A stretch of 64,000 nt of DNA from Culex pipiens pallens (GCF_016801865.2 NC_068939.1:177641292-177705291); one strand, 5' to 3'; shown: positions 11,732-23,500, counted from the first letter of the stretch. Numbers and translations are program-made. Notes: a model not told the origin generated them from the sequence alone.

Positions 11732-12355
11732 TAGTCTTCTTTTGTCCCACTTTTAATCTTGTGGGAATCGTAAATATTTAGTCAATCTTTTATGCCTCAG
11801 AATATCTTCAAAACTCGAATATGTTATTTTTTTTTAAATGCAATTGTAGTAATTTTCTGTGTTCTAAAAGAAGGTTTTTGTGCAAAACGCTTGATGGACT
11901 CCAATTCAAAAACTAATACTTTCTTTTCAAAAATTATACAGTCCAGACTCGATTATCCAAAGGCTCGGTAAAATTTCACTTCGGATAATCAAATCTTCGC
12001 ATAATCGAATCACGGAAAACAAAATTTCGTTGTCGTATTTTTGTTTGTGACCCCTAAACTACGCTAAAGTGATTAAGAATTTTAAAATCTAAGATGGTGG
12101 CCATAATGGAGGTGATGCAACGTTGAAAACTTTAATTCTTTCATTCAATTGTAAGTCAACCAGTCCATTGGGCGGTCTCTATCACTCAAGTATCGAACTC
12201 ACATTCCCATCCACTTCCCCGTGACCCTACCACTGGTCGTGGCCGGCGCCGGTATTGATCAGCATGATAGGGGCCTTTGAGAAGTTGCGAAGCGAGGAAA
12301 AATAGCACCCACTTATCTTCCACGGCTCGTGGATGTAACTTATGAAGGTCCTGGT

Positions 12356-12759
12356 CAGCGATGGAATAATCATCATCAAAAGAAAATCTTTGAAAGTTCA
12401 TCAAGACAAAAAATCCGAAGAGAGCATGGCTCTCCTCTCTCGTGTACGAATGATCGGTAAAGGGAATCTAAAAAAATCATCATCTTGATTATTCGGCGGA
12501 ACATCTTTTTCCCTACTACACTTGCATGTGTAAAGTTACAAGTCGAAAAATAAACTGTCACTTTTTGTAGATGGGCAATGAGTGTAAACAAAGCGAAATA
12601 AATAATTTTAAGTGGAAATTCACAAAAAAATCATCAACAGATTGATTTTTTGGAGAAGTTTAGGAGCGATTTTCTTTTGCGTGATTTGCCGCCTCTCTCT
12701 TTCGCGGATGAAGAAAGTTCGCAAGCGAAATTGATTTTTTTGCGATTATTCCATCCCTG
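12356..12759. mobile_element. 404-bp hAT-like MITE with 8-bp target duplication
   Basis: The ends are CAGCGATGGAATAATC and the inverted match of CAGGGATGGAATAATC, 15 of 16 bases identical. The perfect 8-bp direct repeat GTCCTGGT flanks it (12,348-12,355 and 12,760-12,767). The second copy of the host retroelement at 54.6 kb lacks this insertion, so it acts as an empty site. CAG-starting termini and 8-bp duplications are hallmarks of the hAT superfamily. No transposase is present. Confidence 0.85.
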
Positions 12760-12800
12760 GTCCTGGTCAATAACGGAGTAGCAACTGCGGGTGGGCACCT

Positions 12801-13183
12801 ATGCTTATGCTTATGCTTATGCTTATGCTTATGCTTATGCTTATGCTTATGCTTATGCTTATGCTTATGCTTATGCTTATGCTTATGCTTATGCTTATGC
12901 TTATGCTTATGCTTATGCTTATGCTTATGCTTATGCTTATGCTTATGCTTATGCTTATGCTTATGCTTATGCTTATGCTTATGCTTATGCTTATGCTTAT
13001 GCTTATGCTTATGCTTATGCTTATGCTTATGCTTATGCTTATGCTTATGCTTATGCTTATGCTTATGCTTATGCTTATGCTTATGCTTATGCTTATGCTT
13101 ATGCTTATGCTTATGCTTATGCTTATGCTTATGCTTATGCTTATGCTTATGCTTATGCTTATGCTTATGCTTATGCTTATGCT
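12801..13183 (+). repeat. (GCTTAT)n hexamer array, about 64 copies
   Basis: A 383-bp array of ATGCTT units with no interruption that I could see. It forms the 3' tail of the retroelement at 12,163-13,184. The related copy at 54.6 kb has only about two units. The long open frames of alternating residues on both strands here are artefacts of the repeat. Confidence 0.95.
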
Positions 13184-13349
13184 CCAATTGTAAGTCAACC
13201 ATTCCAATTTGACTAAAATGGAATAGCAAAACTCGAATTTGATATTAAAAATAAGAAAATTGAAAAAATGAAGAAAAATATTTTTTTCAAACCTTCGGAT
13301 AGTCGAACTTCTGATAATCGAAATTTCGGATAATTGAGTCTGGGCTGTA

Positions 13350-13548
13350 GTGTCAAAAAATTGCATGTTACCATGATTTACGGTAAAGTTAAATATGGTA
13401 AAACAAAATTTAAAAAATATATTTAGATGTGAAGTCAAATTGGCATTTCAAATGATTGTACACATGCATTTAAATTTTATTTTTTTGCATATTAAAAATA
13501 CCTTATGAAGGAATATGCAATTTGATCTTCTTAACTGTGTTATATTTA
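13350..13548. other. AT-rich DNA between transposons
   Basis: Nothing recognised. Confidence 0.5.
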
Positions 13549-14184
13549 CAATGCCCAGTGTCCCAAATCGAAAAAATTACTGGAAAATTGATTTTCCGAA
13601 AAGAGGGCTAGTAAGATATTTTCAAATGAAGATATCTCGAGTTTTAAGAAAAACACCCAGGATTTCCTCTTTCGAATGCAATATGGCGCTTAAAATTTGG
13701 CTTGCGCCTTTTCGAGATATTTTAGTTTTAAATTTGCATATTTTTTACCTTAAAATGGCAAAAACTTTTGACCTTAAAGCCCAAATTGGCATGTCAAAAA
13801 ATAAAAATGTGTGTTTTTTTAAACTAAAAGTTCAAAAAACTGATTTTTTTGGTTTGCTTTGATGCTTTTTATAAATTTGGTTGAAAAGGCGTAATTAAGA
13901 GCAAAATTTTGGTGTCTTCGAATTTTGGTGCATCTAGCTTGAATTGGCAAGCCCAACAATTTTGCAGAAAACAAGAAAATCCCGAAAATATTTCTAAAAA
14001 GTGAAAATCAAGTTTCCAAAATCATTCCACTCTAATCGTGAACCACCCTAATTTTCACCCAAACCAAAAGTTACACTTTTCGATTTGCAACAACTCTACT
14101 GAAGGCACCAAAGCTACAAAACTTTACCATTTTCCGGAAAATCAATTTTCCTGTAAATTTTGCGACCTGGACCACTGTGCAGTG
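13549..14184. mobile_element. 636-bp MITE with about 50-bp imperfect inverted ends
   Basis: The left end CAATGCCCAGTG continues through GGAAAATTGATTTTCCG. The right end mirrors it (CGGAAAATCAATTTTCC ... CACTGTGCAGTG). The inner 17 bp of each arm are identical and the outer part is diverged. A clear target duplication was not found. No transposase frame is present. The 115-residue frame at 13,515 is a shadow. Confidence 0.6.
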
Positions 14185-14700
14185 TTCAAACGTGGAACAG
14201 TTGTGACATTTTCTGTTATTATCTCACAAATGATTCATATTTTAACATTGTAAATCGGGCAAATAATTTGCTGAAATATCGACATTAGAAAATGGAGGGG
14301 TTGTTTGGGTGTGACTTAGAAAACATCAATTTTCCTGGTTTTAAATCTTTGCATGACAATATTTCAGCAACTAAGGGTGGTATCAACAATGTTCAAAAAA
14401 GCAAAATTTAGAGAACTTTCTCAGCTTTTCAAAAATATCTTTCAATTGAATGCATCAACTGAAAAAAAAAAATTAAAATTGCGACTATTTTCAAAAAGTA
14501 CCCTAAAAATGGCTTTCACTTCAGTACTTTTTGATTTCAAATTTAATTTTACATCAAAAAATGAAGTTGAAAATTTTTGGCAATCAATACTTCGGTTTTT
14601 TGAAAAAAAAAGTATTGATTCAAAAAATTCATAACTCGTTCAATGATTTTTTGCACAACCTGGAAATTTGTGAAAAGTTTGCATTTGATGTTCCCTAAAA
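14185..14700. mobile_element. Foldback-family fragment
   Basis: Contains family landmarks also found at 18.2-18.5, 23.2-23.5 and 51.8-52.1 kb: ATTCATATTTTAACATTGTA, GAAAATGGAGGGGTTGTTTG and CAATATTTCAGCAACTAA. It appears internally rearranged and lacks clear termini. Confidence 0.5.
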
Positions 14701-14717
14701 CATATCAAAAAACCTTA

Positions 14718-15464
14718 CTTAATCCACCTTTAGGTGGTTTGTGCCTTCCTCACATTTAGAGGGAAATGCTATCCAAAATAGATACAAAAGGGCGGACCTT
14801 TCAGTGTTCTATCAACTTGATTCATTATTCATACCATCAAATTGGTTAGTCAGATCTTCATAATTCAGGGCACTTAAGTGCTTATAACTTTTGATAGGGT
14901 TGTCAGATCTGCAATCGATAGAACTCGTTGGATAGGTCTTTTGATTACCTATCCAAAGACAGGTCGCATGATAGATCCGGACAACGTTTTCATCAAGTTA
15001 TCTGAGATCCGGCCTCTAAAAAGTTCATAAATAACACTTTAGTGCTAATAACTTTTGATAGGGTCATCAGATCCTATCAGATATTTTGAACTCGGTGAAA
15101 AGATCTTTCTTACAAAAATTGGTTTCTTACAAAAATCACCCTTTTTAAAATCTTCCGGACTTTAGTCAAAATCGTTTTTTTAGCATAACTTTTGAAGAAC
15201 TTACCTAAACTTTACAATTTTCAATAGTAACTAATAGGACTATAAGACGGGTCAAATGAGACCAAAACGGTCTAAATCGGTTCAGCCAGTGCCGAGATAA
15301 TTCAGTGCAAATTTGTTTCAACATCCCACCACACACAGACATTTGCTTAGAATTTAATTCTGAGTCGATAGGTATACGTGAAGGTGGGTCCAGGAGGTCA
15401 AATTAAGATTTTCGTTTTTCGAGTGATTTTATAGCCTTGCCTCATTGAGGTGAGGAAGGCAAAA
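14718..15464 (+). mobile_element. Hairpin-headed element, basal copy with about one 164-bp module
   Basis: It begins CTTAATCCACCTTTAGGTGG (a perfect short hairpin) then GTGCCTTCCTCAC, and ends GCCTTGCCTCATTGAGG plus TGAGGAAGGCAAAAA. Three more copies lie at 30,465, 31,379 and (inverted) 44,246. Between GAACTCGTTGG at 14,921 and GAACTCGG at 15,088 is one diverged unit (about 167 bp) of the module that forms the satellite at 31.5-40.3 kb. Near the end is the conserved block TCTGAGTCGATAGGTATACG. No protein is encoded and the superfamily is not identified. Confidence 0.75.
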
Positions 15465-17530
15465 ATCATAGCAATCTATTTGAAGGGACTGAAAAATTTA
15501 TTGACAGCTGGAGCATTATTGATATCGAGAAGATCGTCAGCCACAGGGTCCACTGTATACAATTTAGTTGCAAATTATTAAAGGAAACAAATATCAGACC
15601 AATTTTCAATAAATTTAACATCTCCCGGGATTTCCCGGATTTTTTTTAATTTCCCATTTCACGGTATTTTTAAAAAGAATTATTAATGGAATAACTAGCT
15701 ATAGCAAAACTAACTCAACCTGAAGGATCATTTGAATATTCATTTGCTTTCTAAAAATTCTAACAATCTAAACTAGTGAAAGTCCATCAGGCATTCATCA
15801 GCGGCACCAATTCCTGGTGGAGATTTGATCGGATTTGGCCAAAACTTCTCGGACAAACATGCAGATAAAAAGCTTCCACTCTGCTAATTCCTGCTCGTCT
15901 GCTCGTCCCGAGGGCTATTTGAAGAACACAACTCCCACCAGAGAGCACACCAAAAACAACATTCTCTCGACGCACCCACACACAGGTCAATCGAAAGCTT
16001 CCTGTTTTTGTGTGTTGTTGCTGTTTTTCGTTTCGAAAGGCAAGTGTGTGTGTGTGTGTGCTTTGCTTTTCACCTGGTGTGTCTCCGGTTTGGATTTTTC
16101 CGGGTGGGTCTTCAAAAGGATATCCGATTGCGAAGCTGGTGCTGGTGGCCTTTTTTTATCATCGCCTCTTCTCCTGTGAAGTGCGGTTCGAAAATCGAGT
16201 TTTTCCTCCCCCCACTCCATGTTAGTTTTTCCAACAATTCGTGCAGCTTAGTACAGGACCTACTACCAGTAGCAGTACACAGATAGCCCCCTCCAGCAGG
16301 AGTTCGACCTTTTCGTTCGAAATCGAACGATTTCAGCGTTTTTTTTTTCCTGTCTGATTCCTGTTGGTGTTTGCGGGTTTTTCTTTCGAATTGAAGCCAT
16401 TTTCGAGAGGATCACGAAATGATTTGCAAATCGAATAATTCCCCCATGGAAAAAAAAATGAAAAAAAGCTAAGAAAAAGGACGAACAAAATCTGCTTCAT
16501 TGGTGGGTTTTAGACGGGGGAAAACGGTTGTGCGATTGTCAGATGAGAAGATTTGTGGTTTCATGCTGGTGATTGGATTTATTGCTCGTGAAACGAAAGT
16601 TTATTTGCCTAATGGCAGAGAGAATGAAAGGAGGGGGGGGTAAAGGGCCTCCCGAGAAAGCTGCCAATTGGATTTGCATTTACAACGAATCGACGCCTGT
16701 GCGACTGCCTTGGGCTTGGAAAAGGGTAGGAAAACAGTCCCACATCAGCAGGTAATGGGGCTGGGAATTGCTGTGAATTCAGCATGTTCTGAAATTCAAA
16801 TAAGGACTGTTGAATTATCTTAATCCAAAAAAATAAACCGAAGAAAATATGTTAAATTACCATAATCATATGAATAATTAAACTGGAAAGGAAATTATAA
16901 CCACGATAAAATTAATTTTCAGTGTAAAATTTAAATGTTTTTTTAAGGAATCTAAAGAGTTTATTTAGTTGAATATACTAAACATTCTGCAATTTGTGAT
17001 ATCATTGCCGTTGTGCTAACTTGTCTCACGTGCATTTTTGGCCAAATTGAGTTAAGAACGCCAGCTCACAATGCCTCACCTTTGACCTTCACAGATCTTC
17101 AAAAAAAAAACAAAAAAGCTTCGTGTCACGTTGCATATGAAAGAAGTTTCAATCTCGTCGTGCTATCTTGACACAGCCTGAAAATTGAAGTAATTAGATA
17201 ATCTTATTTTTCATGATTTTTTTCTTGAAACAACATAGTGTTTTCTAAATGTTTTAAAAATATGATTGCATTACATGGTTTTCAGCTTTATAAATTACTT
17301 TTCATAGCACAAAAAGGTGATATAAATTATTCGGTAAACTATCATCATTCCGCAATCAGTCTTCTTTTTTTCATATTTTTGCCTCTGTTAGCACCAATGC
17401 TTTATAAAATTTTTACAACAAACTTTTATTTCGTGAATGCTATTAAATGTTCTAAACGTATTCTTTTTGCACAATCCTATTATAATTTGTTAATAATATC
17501 AATTAAATTTTTATTCAATTTGATCGTAGT
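15465..17530. other. Unique-looking non-coding DNA with a GC-richer core
   Basis: GC rises at about 15,780-16,760, which carries a (GT)n run near 16,043 and several short overlapping frames on both strands. Candidate splice sites are common but no convincing exon could be assembled. After 16,800 the sequence is AT-rich with nothing recognised. Confidence 0.4.
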
Positions 17531-19189
17531 AGAGCAATTCTCAACGAAATCGGTCTTTTTTTTATTTTAATTTTTGTATTTTTTTAATTAAGCTGAAAAT
17601 TTGTAGGCGCCTTCGTTATGCCCAAAGAAGCCGATTTGCATCGTTATTTTGCCCATATAATTTTCCATACAAATTTTGACAGCTGTCCATACAAAAATGA
17701 TGTATGAAAATACAAAAATCTGTATCTTTAGAAGGAATTGTTTAATCGATTTGGTATCTTTGGCGAAGTTGTAGGCATAAATAAGTGCTACACTGAAAAA
17801 AATGAAACACTGTAAAAAATGGTGATTTTTAATTTCACTTTTTGACACTTTAAGATTGATTTTCAAAAAACCCTTTATTATTTAAAAAATTTCCTGATAT
17901 GTTTAAAGGGACCAACTTTACAGAAATTTACAGGTTGTGCAACAAACCTTAGACCAAGTTAAGAATTTTTGAATCAATACTGATTTTTTCAAAAAATCTA
18001 AATATTGGTCGCAAAATTTTTTCAACTTTATTTATTGATGTAAAATAGAATTGGTAATCAAAAGTATTGCAATGAAATTTTGATAAAGTGCACCGTTTTC
18101 AAGTTATATCCATTTTTAGGTAAGTTTTTTGAAAATAGTCGCAGTTTTTCATTTTTTTTTAATTAGTGCACACGTTTGCCCACTTTAGAAAAAAAAGTTT
18201 TTTAAAGAGCTGAGAAAAGTTCTCTAAATTTTGCCATTTTGAACTTTGTTGACAGTGTCAACTTGACACGATCCTTAGTTGCTGAGATATTGCCATGCAA
18301 AGTAATTTCGATATTTCAGCAAACTAATGGCCCGATTTACAATGTTAAAATATGAATCATTTGTGAAATTTTCCGCTGTTTCCGAAAACAATATTTACAA
18401 AAAAAATCAGGACTAACATTTCAAAAGGGCCAAACATTCAATATTAAACCCTTTGAAATATTAGTCGTGATTTAAAATTTTTGAAAATATTGTTTTCGAA
18501 AATAGCGTCAAACTTATGGAAAATTGGACGAGCTTTTCGGTAAAAATATTTTCGAGACTGAAAAATCAGAGAAGATGCAAAAAAAAACACAAAATCTGTT
18601 TTTTCAACATTTTTACTTTAAAACTGCTGTATCTTCGGAAGGATTGGACTTAGGACAGTGGTCAGTATGGAGACTTTTATGTTTAACTGAATGGAGAATC
18701 GACTCCCACTATCGGTTTTTGAACATTTTGACGTTTAGACCACTTTTCTAAAAAAAACAGTTTTTTAAATGATTTTTTTTATTTTTTAAGGAGAGACATA
18801 CTTTTTTTGTAACATTTTAGGCTATTTCTTCAAAAATTTGAACGAAAAAAAATCGTGACATCACCTTAAAATTTAACTTTTAAATTTAAAAATTGAAAAA
18901 TCTCATAGAATTGGCGTGTATTTTTGTTTCAGTGTATTTTTTTCAGAAAGCCCGTCCAATTTCCTACAAGTTTGTCTATGACCACTTTTTGGTACGATGC
19001 AACGTTTTCGAGATACAGTTATTTTTAAATTACAGAATACAAAAATATCAAAATAACATACGCCCTTCTCAAATGTCATTTTCGGCTTATATAGGCCTAG
19101 GATAACATGTCTACGAAGTTTCATTGAAATCGGAGAGGGTCGGGTACAAAAGTACCAGAAAAATTCCTAATTAGAGCTGGAATTGCTCT
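17531..19189 (+). mobile_element. 1.66-kb foldback-family element, AGAGCAATTC ends
   Basis: It starts AGAGCAATTCTCAACGAAAT and ends GAATTGCTCT, a short inverted pair shared with the 51-kb element. The left half carries TGACAGCTGTCCATACAAAA, also seen at 47.3, 48.2, 51.1 and 52.7 kb. A central hairpin of GACTAACATTTCAAAAGGG and its inverse lies near 18,415-18,475. The right half matches the reverse complement of 322-1,010. The two halves are not mirror images, so this looks like a chimera of two family members. Confidence 0.6.
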
Positions 19190-19640
19190 AAGAAGACATT
19201 AATTTTCCTGTTTTAAAACCATTGCATGTCAATATCTCAGCAACTAAAAGTCGTATCAATAAAGTTCAAAAAGCAAAATATAGAGAATTTTTTCAGCTTA
19301 TCAAAAATATTTTCTTTAAAAGTGGGCAAACATGTGCACTAGTCACAAAAAATTGAAAAAATTGCGACTTTTTTCAAAAAAAATACCTAAAAATGGAAAC
19401 TGGAAACTGTGCACTTTATCAAAATTCTACTTAAGTACTTTTTGTTTGCAAATTTGATGTTACATCGAAAACTGAAGTTAAAGATTTTTTGAGACCAATA
19501 TTTCGATTTTTTGAAAAAAGCAGTAGTTAAGATCAGTATTGCTAATTCGGTCAGAGATTTTTTGCTTACCCAGGAAATTTCTGAAAAGTTGGCATTTGAT
19601 GTTAGGGGACATTTCAATAATTCAAAAAAGTAAACCTGTA
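19190..19640. mobile_element. Foldback-family fragment
   Basis: Family landmarks include ATGTCAATATCTCAGCAACT, AAGTGGGCAAACATGTGCAC and GTGCACTTTATCAAAATTC. Equivalent blocks occur at 14.3-14.7 and 17.9-18.3 kb. Termini were not found. Confidence 0.5.
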
Positions 19641-21414
19641 ATGAAAAAGTAACTCACTCCTCGTAACTTCCAATCAACATGTTTCCAAATCGCAATCTTA
19701 TTTCGCCACACCCTCTTTCGAAAGGAAAAACTATTAAAATCAGCTCTTCGAAACAGTTAAGAAGATTACTCTCTAGCCAGACCAGACTGCAATTGATGAC
19801 AGTCGCTATACAGAGCAGGACACTCTACTACAAATCCTTCAAAGTTTCAGAGGATAAAAAAAAGTTACACATTTTGCAACGCAAAAACTGCATCGGGTGA
19901 CGGATTTTAAACTTATCCTGGAGTGGGATGGTATTTTTAAGTTTGTGTTTTTTTTTAAATACCCAAAAAATAGATTTAATAACAAAATATGAAAAATTTG
20001 CAAAAAAATGTCAATTTTGAAGTTTTGAATGACACAACACTTAAAATTAGTGAAAAATTATCCACAATTTTTATCAGTTCATCAGTGCTTTAAACTGATC
20101 GCCCCAAGCCTGAGGGCGGTCGCAAAGCAAAGTACTTTCCCCGCAGTGCCAGTTTCATGATTGAGCGAAAACTAGAGTAAGCTGCTTCGCTGAACTGGGC
20201 AACAGTGAATTGAAAAAGTTTTGTAACTTGTTTAAAATTTTTGCACCCGAGTTTGCAACAGGACGAAAAAAAATCAGAATATGAAGTGCAAAAATAGCAA
20301 CAAAAAAAATAAAAGGGACGACTGCCACCACTGAAGGACACCCGTTTGGGGTTGAAATTTGATTCGGGAGCAAACTTTCGATTGCTTTAGAGGTTTTCCG
20401 AGAGGGGGGGAAATCGGGTGGCAAAGGGCGGTGGGAATTGCTCAATATGACTTGAAGCTGCAATAGTGTGGGGTGGGGAGTGGCAAAGTTGTCCAATTTT
20501 GCTGCAGCTGGTGAAGCTTTCAGAGCTCTGGACTGAATCAGGTAAAATTTTTTTTTTAATTAAAATTTAAATATCATTAAGACACATGAATTGTAATTTC
20601 AAAAATCACAATTGAACCAAGATTGAAAAATCCAAAACTCATCAACCAATCAATCAATATTGAGGGCAAAGAGCTCAAAAGAGAAAAATCATTTTCCATG
20701 CACCCACCACTTCGTGGCAGTCGATAATCAGAGCTTCCTGCACTTCAAACAAGAAAAAAAAAGCTGGAAAGAAAAAAGCAAGCTTTATGTAAACACGTAC
20801 AACATCAATTTGTTGCTTCTTATTTTCAACCCGTAGCTGAGTGAGTGTGTTTGTGGGCAAACGAGTAAAAAAATAAAGAAGAAGCACTTTTCCCGTGAGG
20901 TAAAGTCAACTCTGAGGAAAACATGTTTGCACGAATGGCATCGTCTTCACTCCGGATGGGACGAGCCAAAGAGAGAGAGAGAGAGAGAGAGTGAGGTGCG
21001 CATAAAAATCATTTAAAGGTACATAAACTTTGAACCCAAAGTGCACCACCACCACCAACTCCTTGCTCGTCACCTCTTCCGAAGTGATGGCATCCGTGCG
21101 ATGAGTGAGAAGACGAAGGAAACTCATCAGCTACAGCAAAACGGTGACTGTGGGCTGCAAGTGTTGATGTTTTGTAATTTTATTCTAATGTCAATATTGT
21201 TAGACATTTTTAAATTTGTACTTCGAGGTAATTTTGAAAAACTTCTCAAAATTGTGTCTCTCGGCTCTGAAAGAGATAAAAAAAAATAGAAACTGATGAG
21301 GACTATTCAGAAAAAATAGGTACACGGAAAAAAATTGTTGATTTTAAATTCTGGAGTTTTTTTTTAAATGTCCATTAAACCAAATTTTCAGTTTTTGCAT
21401 TTTGTGTGATTTTT
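19641..21414. other. Unique-looking non-coding DNA
   Basis: No transposon termini were seen. A GC-richer part lies at 20,090-21,130 and has a (GA)n run at about 20,969-20,992. A minus-strand frame of 113 residues at 20,155-20,496 contains one hydrophobic stretch but has no recognisable family, start context or splice sites, so I do not call it a gene. Confidence 0.4.
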
Positions 21415-21488
21415 AATACACAGCAAAAAATCCGATGGTAAAATCGCATGCAAAAGCATGCACATCACCTTCGTCAAAATAAACACTT

Positions 21489-21703
21489 AATATTACACAC
21501 TGCATGTACAATTTTTGCAAACACAAAAAAAGTTGAAACCGACGGGATTCAACCCACCACCAACAGTAAGGACTGACGCCTTAGCCCACTCGGCCATCAG
21601 ACCGATGAAAAGCTGCAAGGATAAACGCATATATGAGCTTGACATTTCGGTCAAGTAGGTTTCCCATACTGATGGGCTACATATTTCAACGTGTAATATT
21701 ACA
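21489..21703 (-). mobile_element. tRNA-like SINE core or tRNA pseudogene within an inverted pair
   Basis: Minus-strand positions about 21,605-21,535 carry an A-box-like TGGCCGAGTGGG and a B-box-like GGTTGAATCCC, followed at once by a T run that could end polymerase III transcription. The T-loop lacks one base of GGTTCGAATCC and the acceptor halves do not pair, so it is not a working tRNA. TAATATTACAC at 21,489 and its inverse GTGTAATATTA near 21,693 bracket it. Confidence 0.55.
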
Positions 21704-21779
21704 TAAAATTGCATAAAATAATGCAATATTTATTTTACACCCAGGCCTTTTACACGCAGCTGGATTACTACTTTTTTAG

Positions 21780-22273
21780 CTGTTTACCCCTGACTCAAGG
21801 TGGTTTCAAAAACACCCAAAAAGCAAAAACTGGAAATTTGGTTTATTGGACCTTTTCAAAAAACAAAAACTCCAGAATTACTCTTTTGTCACAAAAATTT
21901 AATTTTCCAAAATCCATATTTTAAAAAAAATATTTTTTTATTTGTTTCGGAGGACACAACACTGCATTTCAGATTTATTTTTTTCTAAAAAGTGATTTTT
22001 GTAAAAAATTAATCTTGTACTTAAATTTTGTTGACCTAATTTTTTTATATAAAATCTTATTTGCAATAGAAAAGTACTTTACAATTTTTTGATTAAGTGC
22101 ACCGTTTTCAAAACATAGCCATTCAAAGTCAAATTTTGTCAAATAAATTCGTTTTTTTTGCATTTCAAAATTCCATTTCTGAACTTAATTTTTTTTCGTG
22201 ATGGCCAGAAAATGTCTTACAATTTCGTCTAAGAAAAATTAAAGATCGGACCACTGGTTGATATGTCAGCAAC
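21780..22273. mobile_element. Foldback-family element, left part (split by a TA element)
   Basis: It contains GTGCACCGTTTTCAAAACAT, CCACTGGTTGATATGTCAGC and other family blocks. The sequence breaks at 22,273 and resumes at 23,201, on the far side of the inserted element. Confidence 0.55.
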
Positions 22274-22275
22274 TA

Positions 22276-23198
22276 GGGGAAATCTACCCATTTTAATCCT
22301 AATAAGCGGTCGTGTTTGAATGATGCTGGATAATCTAGAGTCTCCCTTGAATTTTACTAAAACCAAGTACACCAACGAGTAGAGCAAGTTTTTGTGAACA
22401 TTTCTGTTTATTTTCACTTTCACTAAAAGTTATTCTATTTCTTTACCAAGCATTTAACAAAAAAAAATTCCCAAGGGTATTCTAATCGAGGCGAATGCAT
22501 TGGGCCACGCCCATTTTTCTAATACCGGCTTAGTTCTTTTTTCTTCCAACACTCTGTCGAGTGTTGCCATTTGCGCTGACAGTTCAAACGAACACTCACG
22601 AAAAGTGGCATTTATAGGGAAAGTTTCCTGGCATCGCTGGCTGTGCTGCTGGTGGTGTTGACGGCCAGCCTTTGTTCTTTTTTGCCTTCGTCTCTCGCTC
22701 GGTTTTCTTCAGCCTTCGATTGGAATGCAAAGTGAAAATTGAAACGTCAAACGACTTGGCGCGTTTGTTTTTTTGATGACGCTTGCTAATTTATTACATT
22801 TTTCGGGATTATTCTTCAAGTGAGTGCCTTAATAATGATCAAAAGAACATGTTGCCGGTAGTTGGAAGCAATTTCATATCTTAAGCGCCGTGAAAAAGTA
22901 AGCGAAAGTGAAAAGTTAATTTTGGCGATATTCATTAAGCGTTTGAGGGATTCTCGTGTGTGTCACTGTGTGTGCCAACAAAATGATGAGAAGTGGTCTC
23001 GCAAAATACAAATTATGATCAAAAGTACACTAAATGTGATCTTTTTGACCAGTAAGTGGCATACATTTGCGTGCTTACTCGAGGCGGTGCTGTTGCTGGT
23101 AAGTTTATAGCCCAAATAGTATTTTTGGAGCTTTAATCGAGCATCAAACTCTCCATATGACAAAGATAGGTTTTTGATTGGAAAGGGTAGATTTCCCC
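22276..23198 (+). mobile_element. 923-bp non-autonomous TA-type transposon
   Basis: Perfect 14-bp inverted ends GGGGAAATCTACCC and GGGTAGATTTCCCC are flanked by TA (22,274-22,275 and 23,199-23,200). The host site reads CAGCAAC-TA-ATGGTTCGATTTTCAATG. The uninterrupted version of that site occurs elsewhere in the window on the reverse strand (52,021-52,060), which confirms a precise insertion at TA. A diverged copy lies at 2,698-3,573. It has no transposase. Assignment to Tc1/mariner rests on the TA duplication. Confidence 0.85.
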
Positions 23199-23200
23199 TA

Positions 23201-23500
23201 ATGGTTCGATTTTCAATGTTAAAATATGAAACATTCGTGAAATTATCCGATCCCTCCGACAAAAAGATATATTCATTTTTTTAAACAAGACTAACATTTC
23301 AAAAGGGCGTAACATTGAGTGTTTGAAATTATTGAATTTGAAAATATTTTTTAATCGAAGGGTTCGGAAAAATGAAAGGCAAGTTTCATTCAAAAAAAAA
23401 TAAATTCGAACCATTAGTTGCTGAGATATTGACATAAGAAAATGGAGGGTTGTTTTGGTGAGACTAAAAAAACAATTCTCCTGTTTCTTTTATCCGCTGT
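23201..23500. mobile_element. Foldback-family element, right part
   Basis: Continues the host element interrupted at 22,274. It contains ATGGTTCGATTTTCAATGTT, GACTAACATTTCAAAAGGGC and GAAAATGGAGGGTTGTTTTG. Confidence 0.55.

Larger units (their letters stand above)
12163..13184 (+). mobile_element. Truncated retroelement with 17-bp target duplication
   Basis: The element is flanked by the perfect direct repeat CAATTGTAAGTCAACCA (12,146-12,162 and 13,185-13,201). Its body matches the reverse complement of 54,625-54,850, including CACTGGTCGTGGCCGGCGCC and CAATAACGGAGTAGCAACT. It starts at a point inside the 54.6-kb copy, so it is 5'-truncated, as expected of target-primed reverse transcription. 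The 3' tail is a GCTTAT hexamer run, expanded here to 383 bp. A 404-bp DNA transposon interrupts the body at 12,356. It has no coding capacity. Confidence 0.85.
11939..13347. mobile_element. Pogo-like MITE hosting nested insertions
   Basis: The left end CAGTCCAGACTCGATTATCC and the inverted right end GGATAATTGAGTCTGGGCTG are flanked by TA (11,937-11,938 and 13,348-13,349). These are pogo/Tigger-type termini as known from mosquitoes. Subtracting the retrotransposon at 12,163-13,184 and its target duplication leaves only about 370 bp, too short for a transposase. A second, shorter copy lies at 40,775-40,925. Confidence 0.75.

Noticed and set aside
12660..13438. Long open frames (up to 223 residues) of alternating K/H, S/I, A/Y and M/L
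   Set aside because: They are translations of the GCTTAT hexamer array in different frames.
20155..20496. 113-residue minus-strand frame with one hydrophobic segment
   Set aside because: No recognisable family, and another frame overlaps it with equal merit; likely chance.
21535..21605. Functional tRNA gene (leucine or serine type)
   Set aside because: The T-loop lacks one base and the acceptor ends do not pair; A and B boxes alone fit a SINE or pseudogene.
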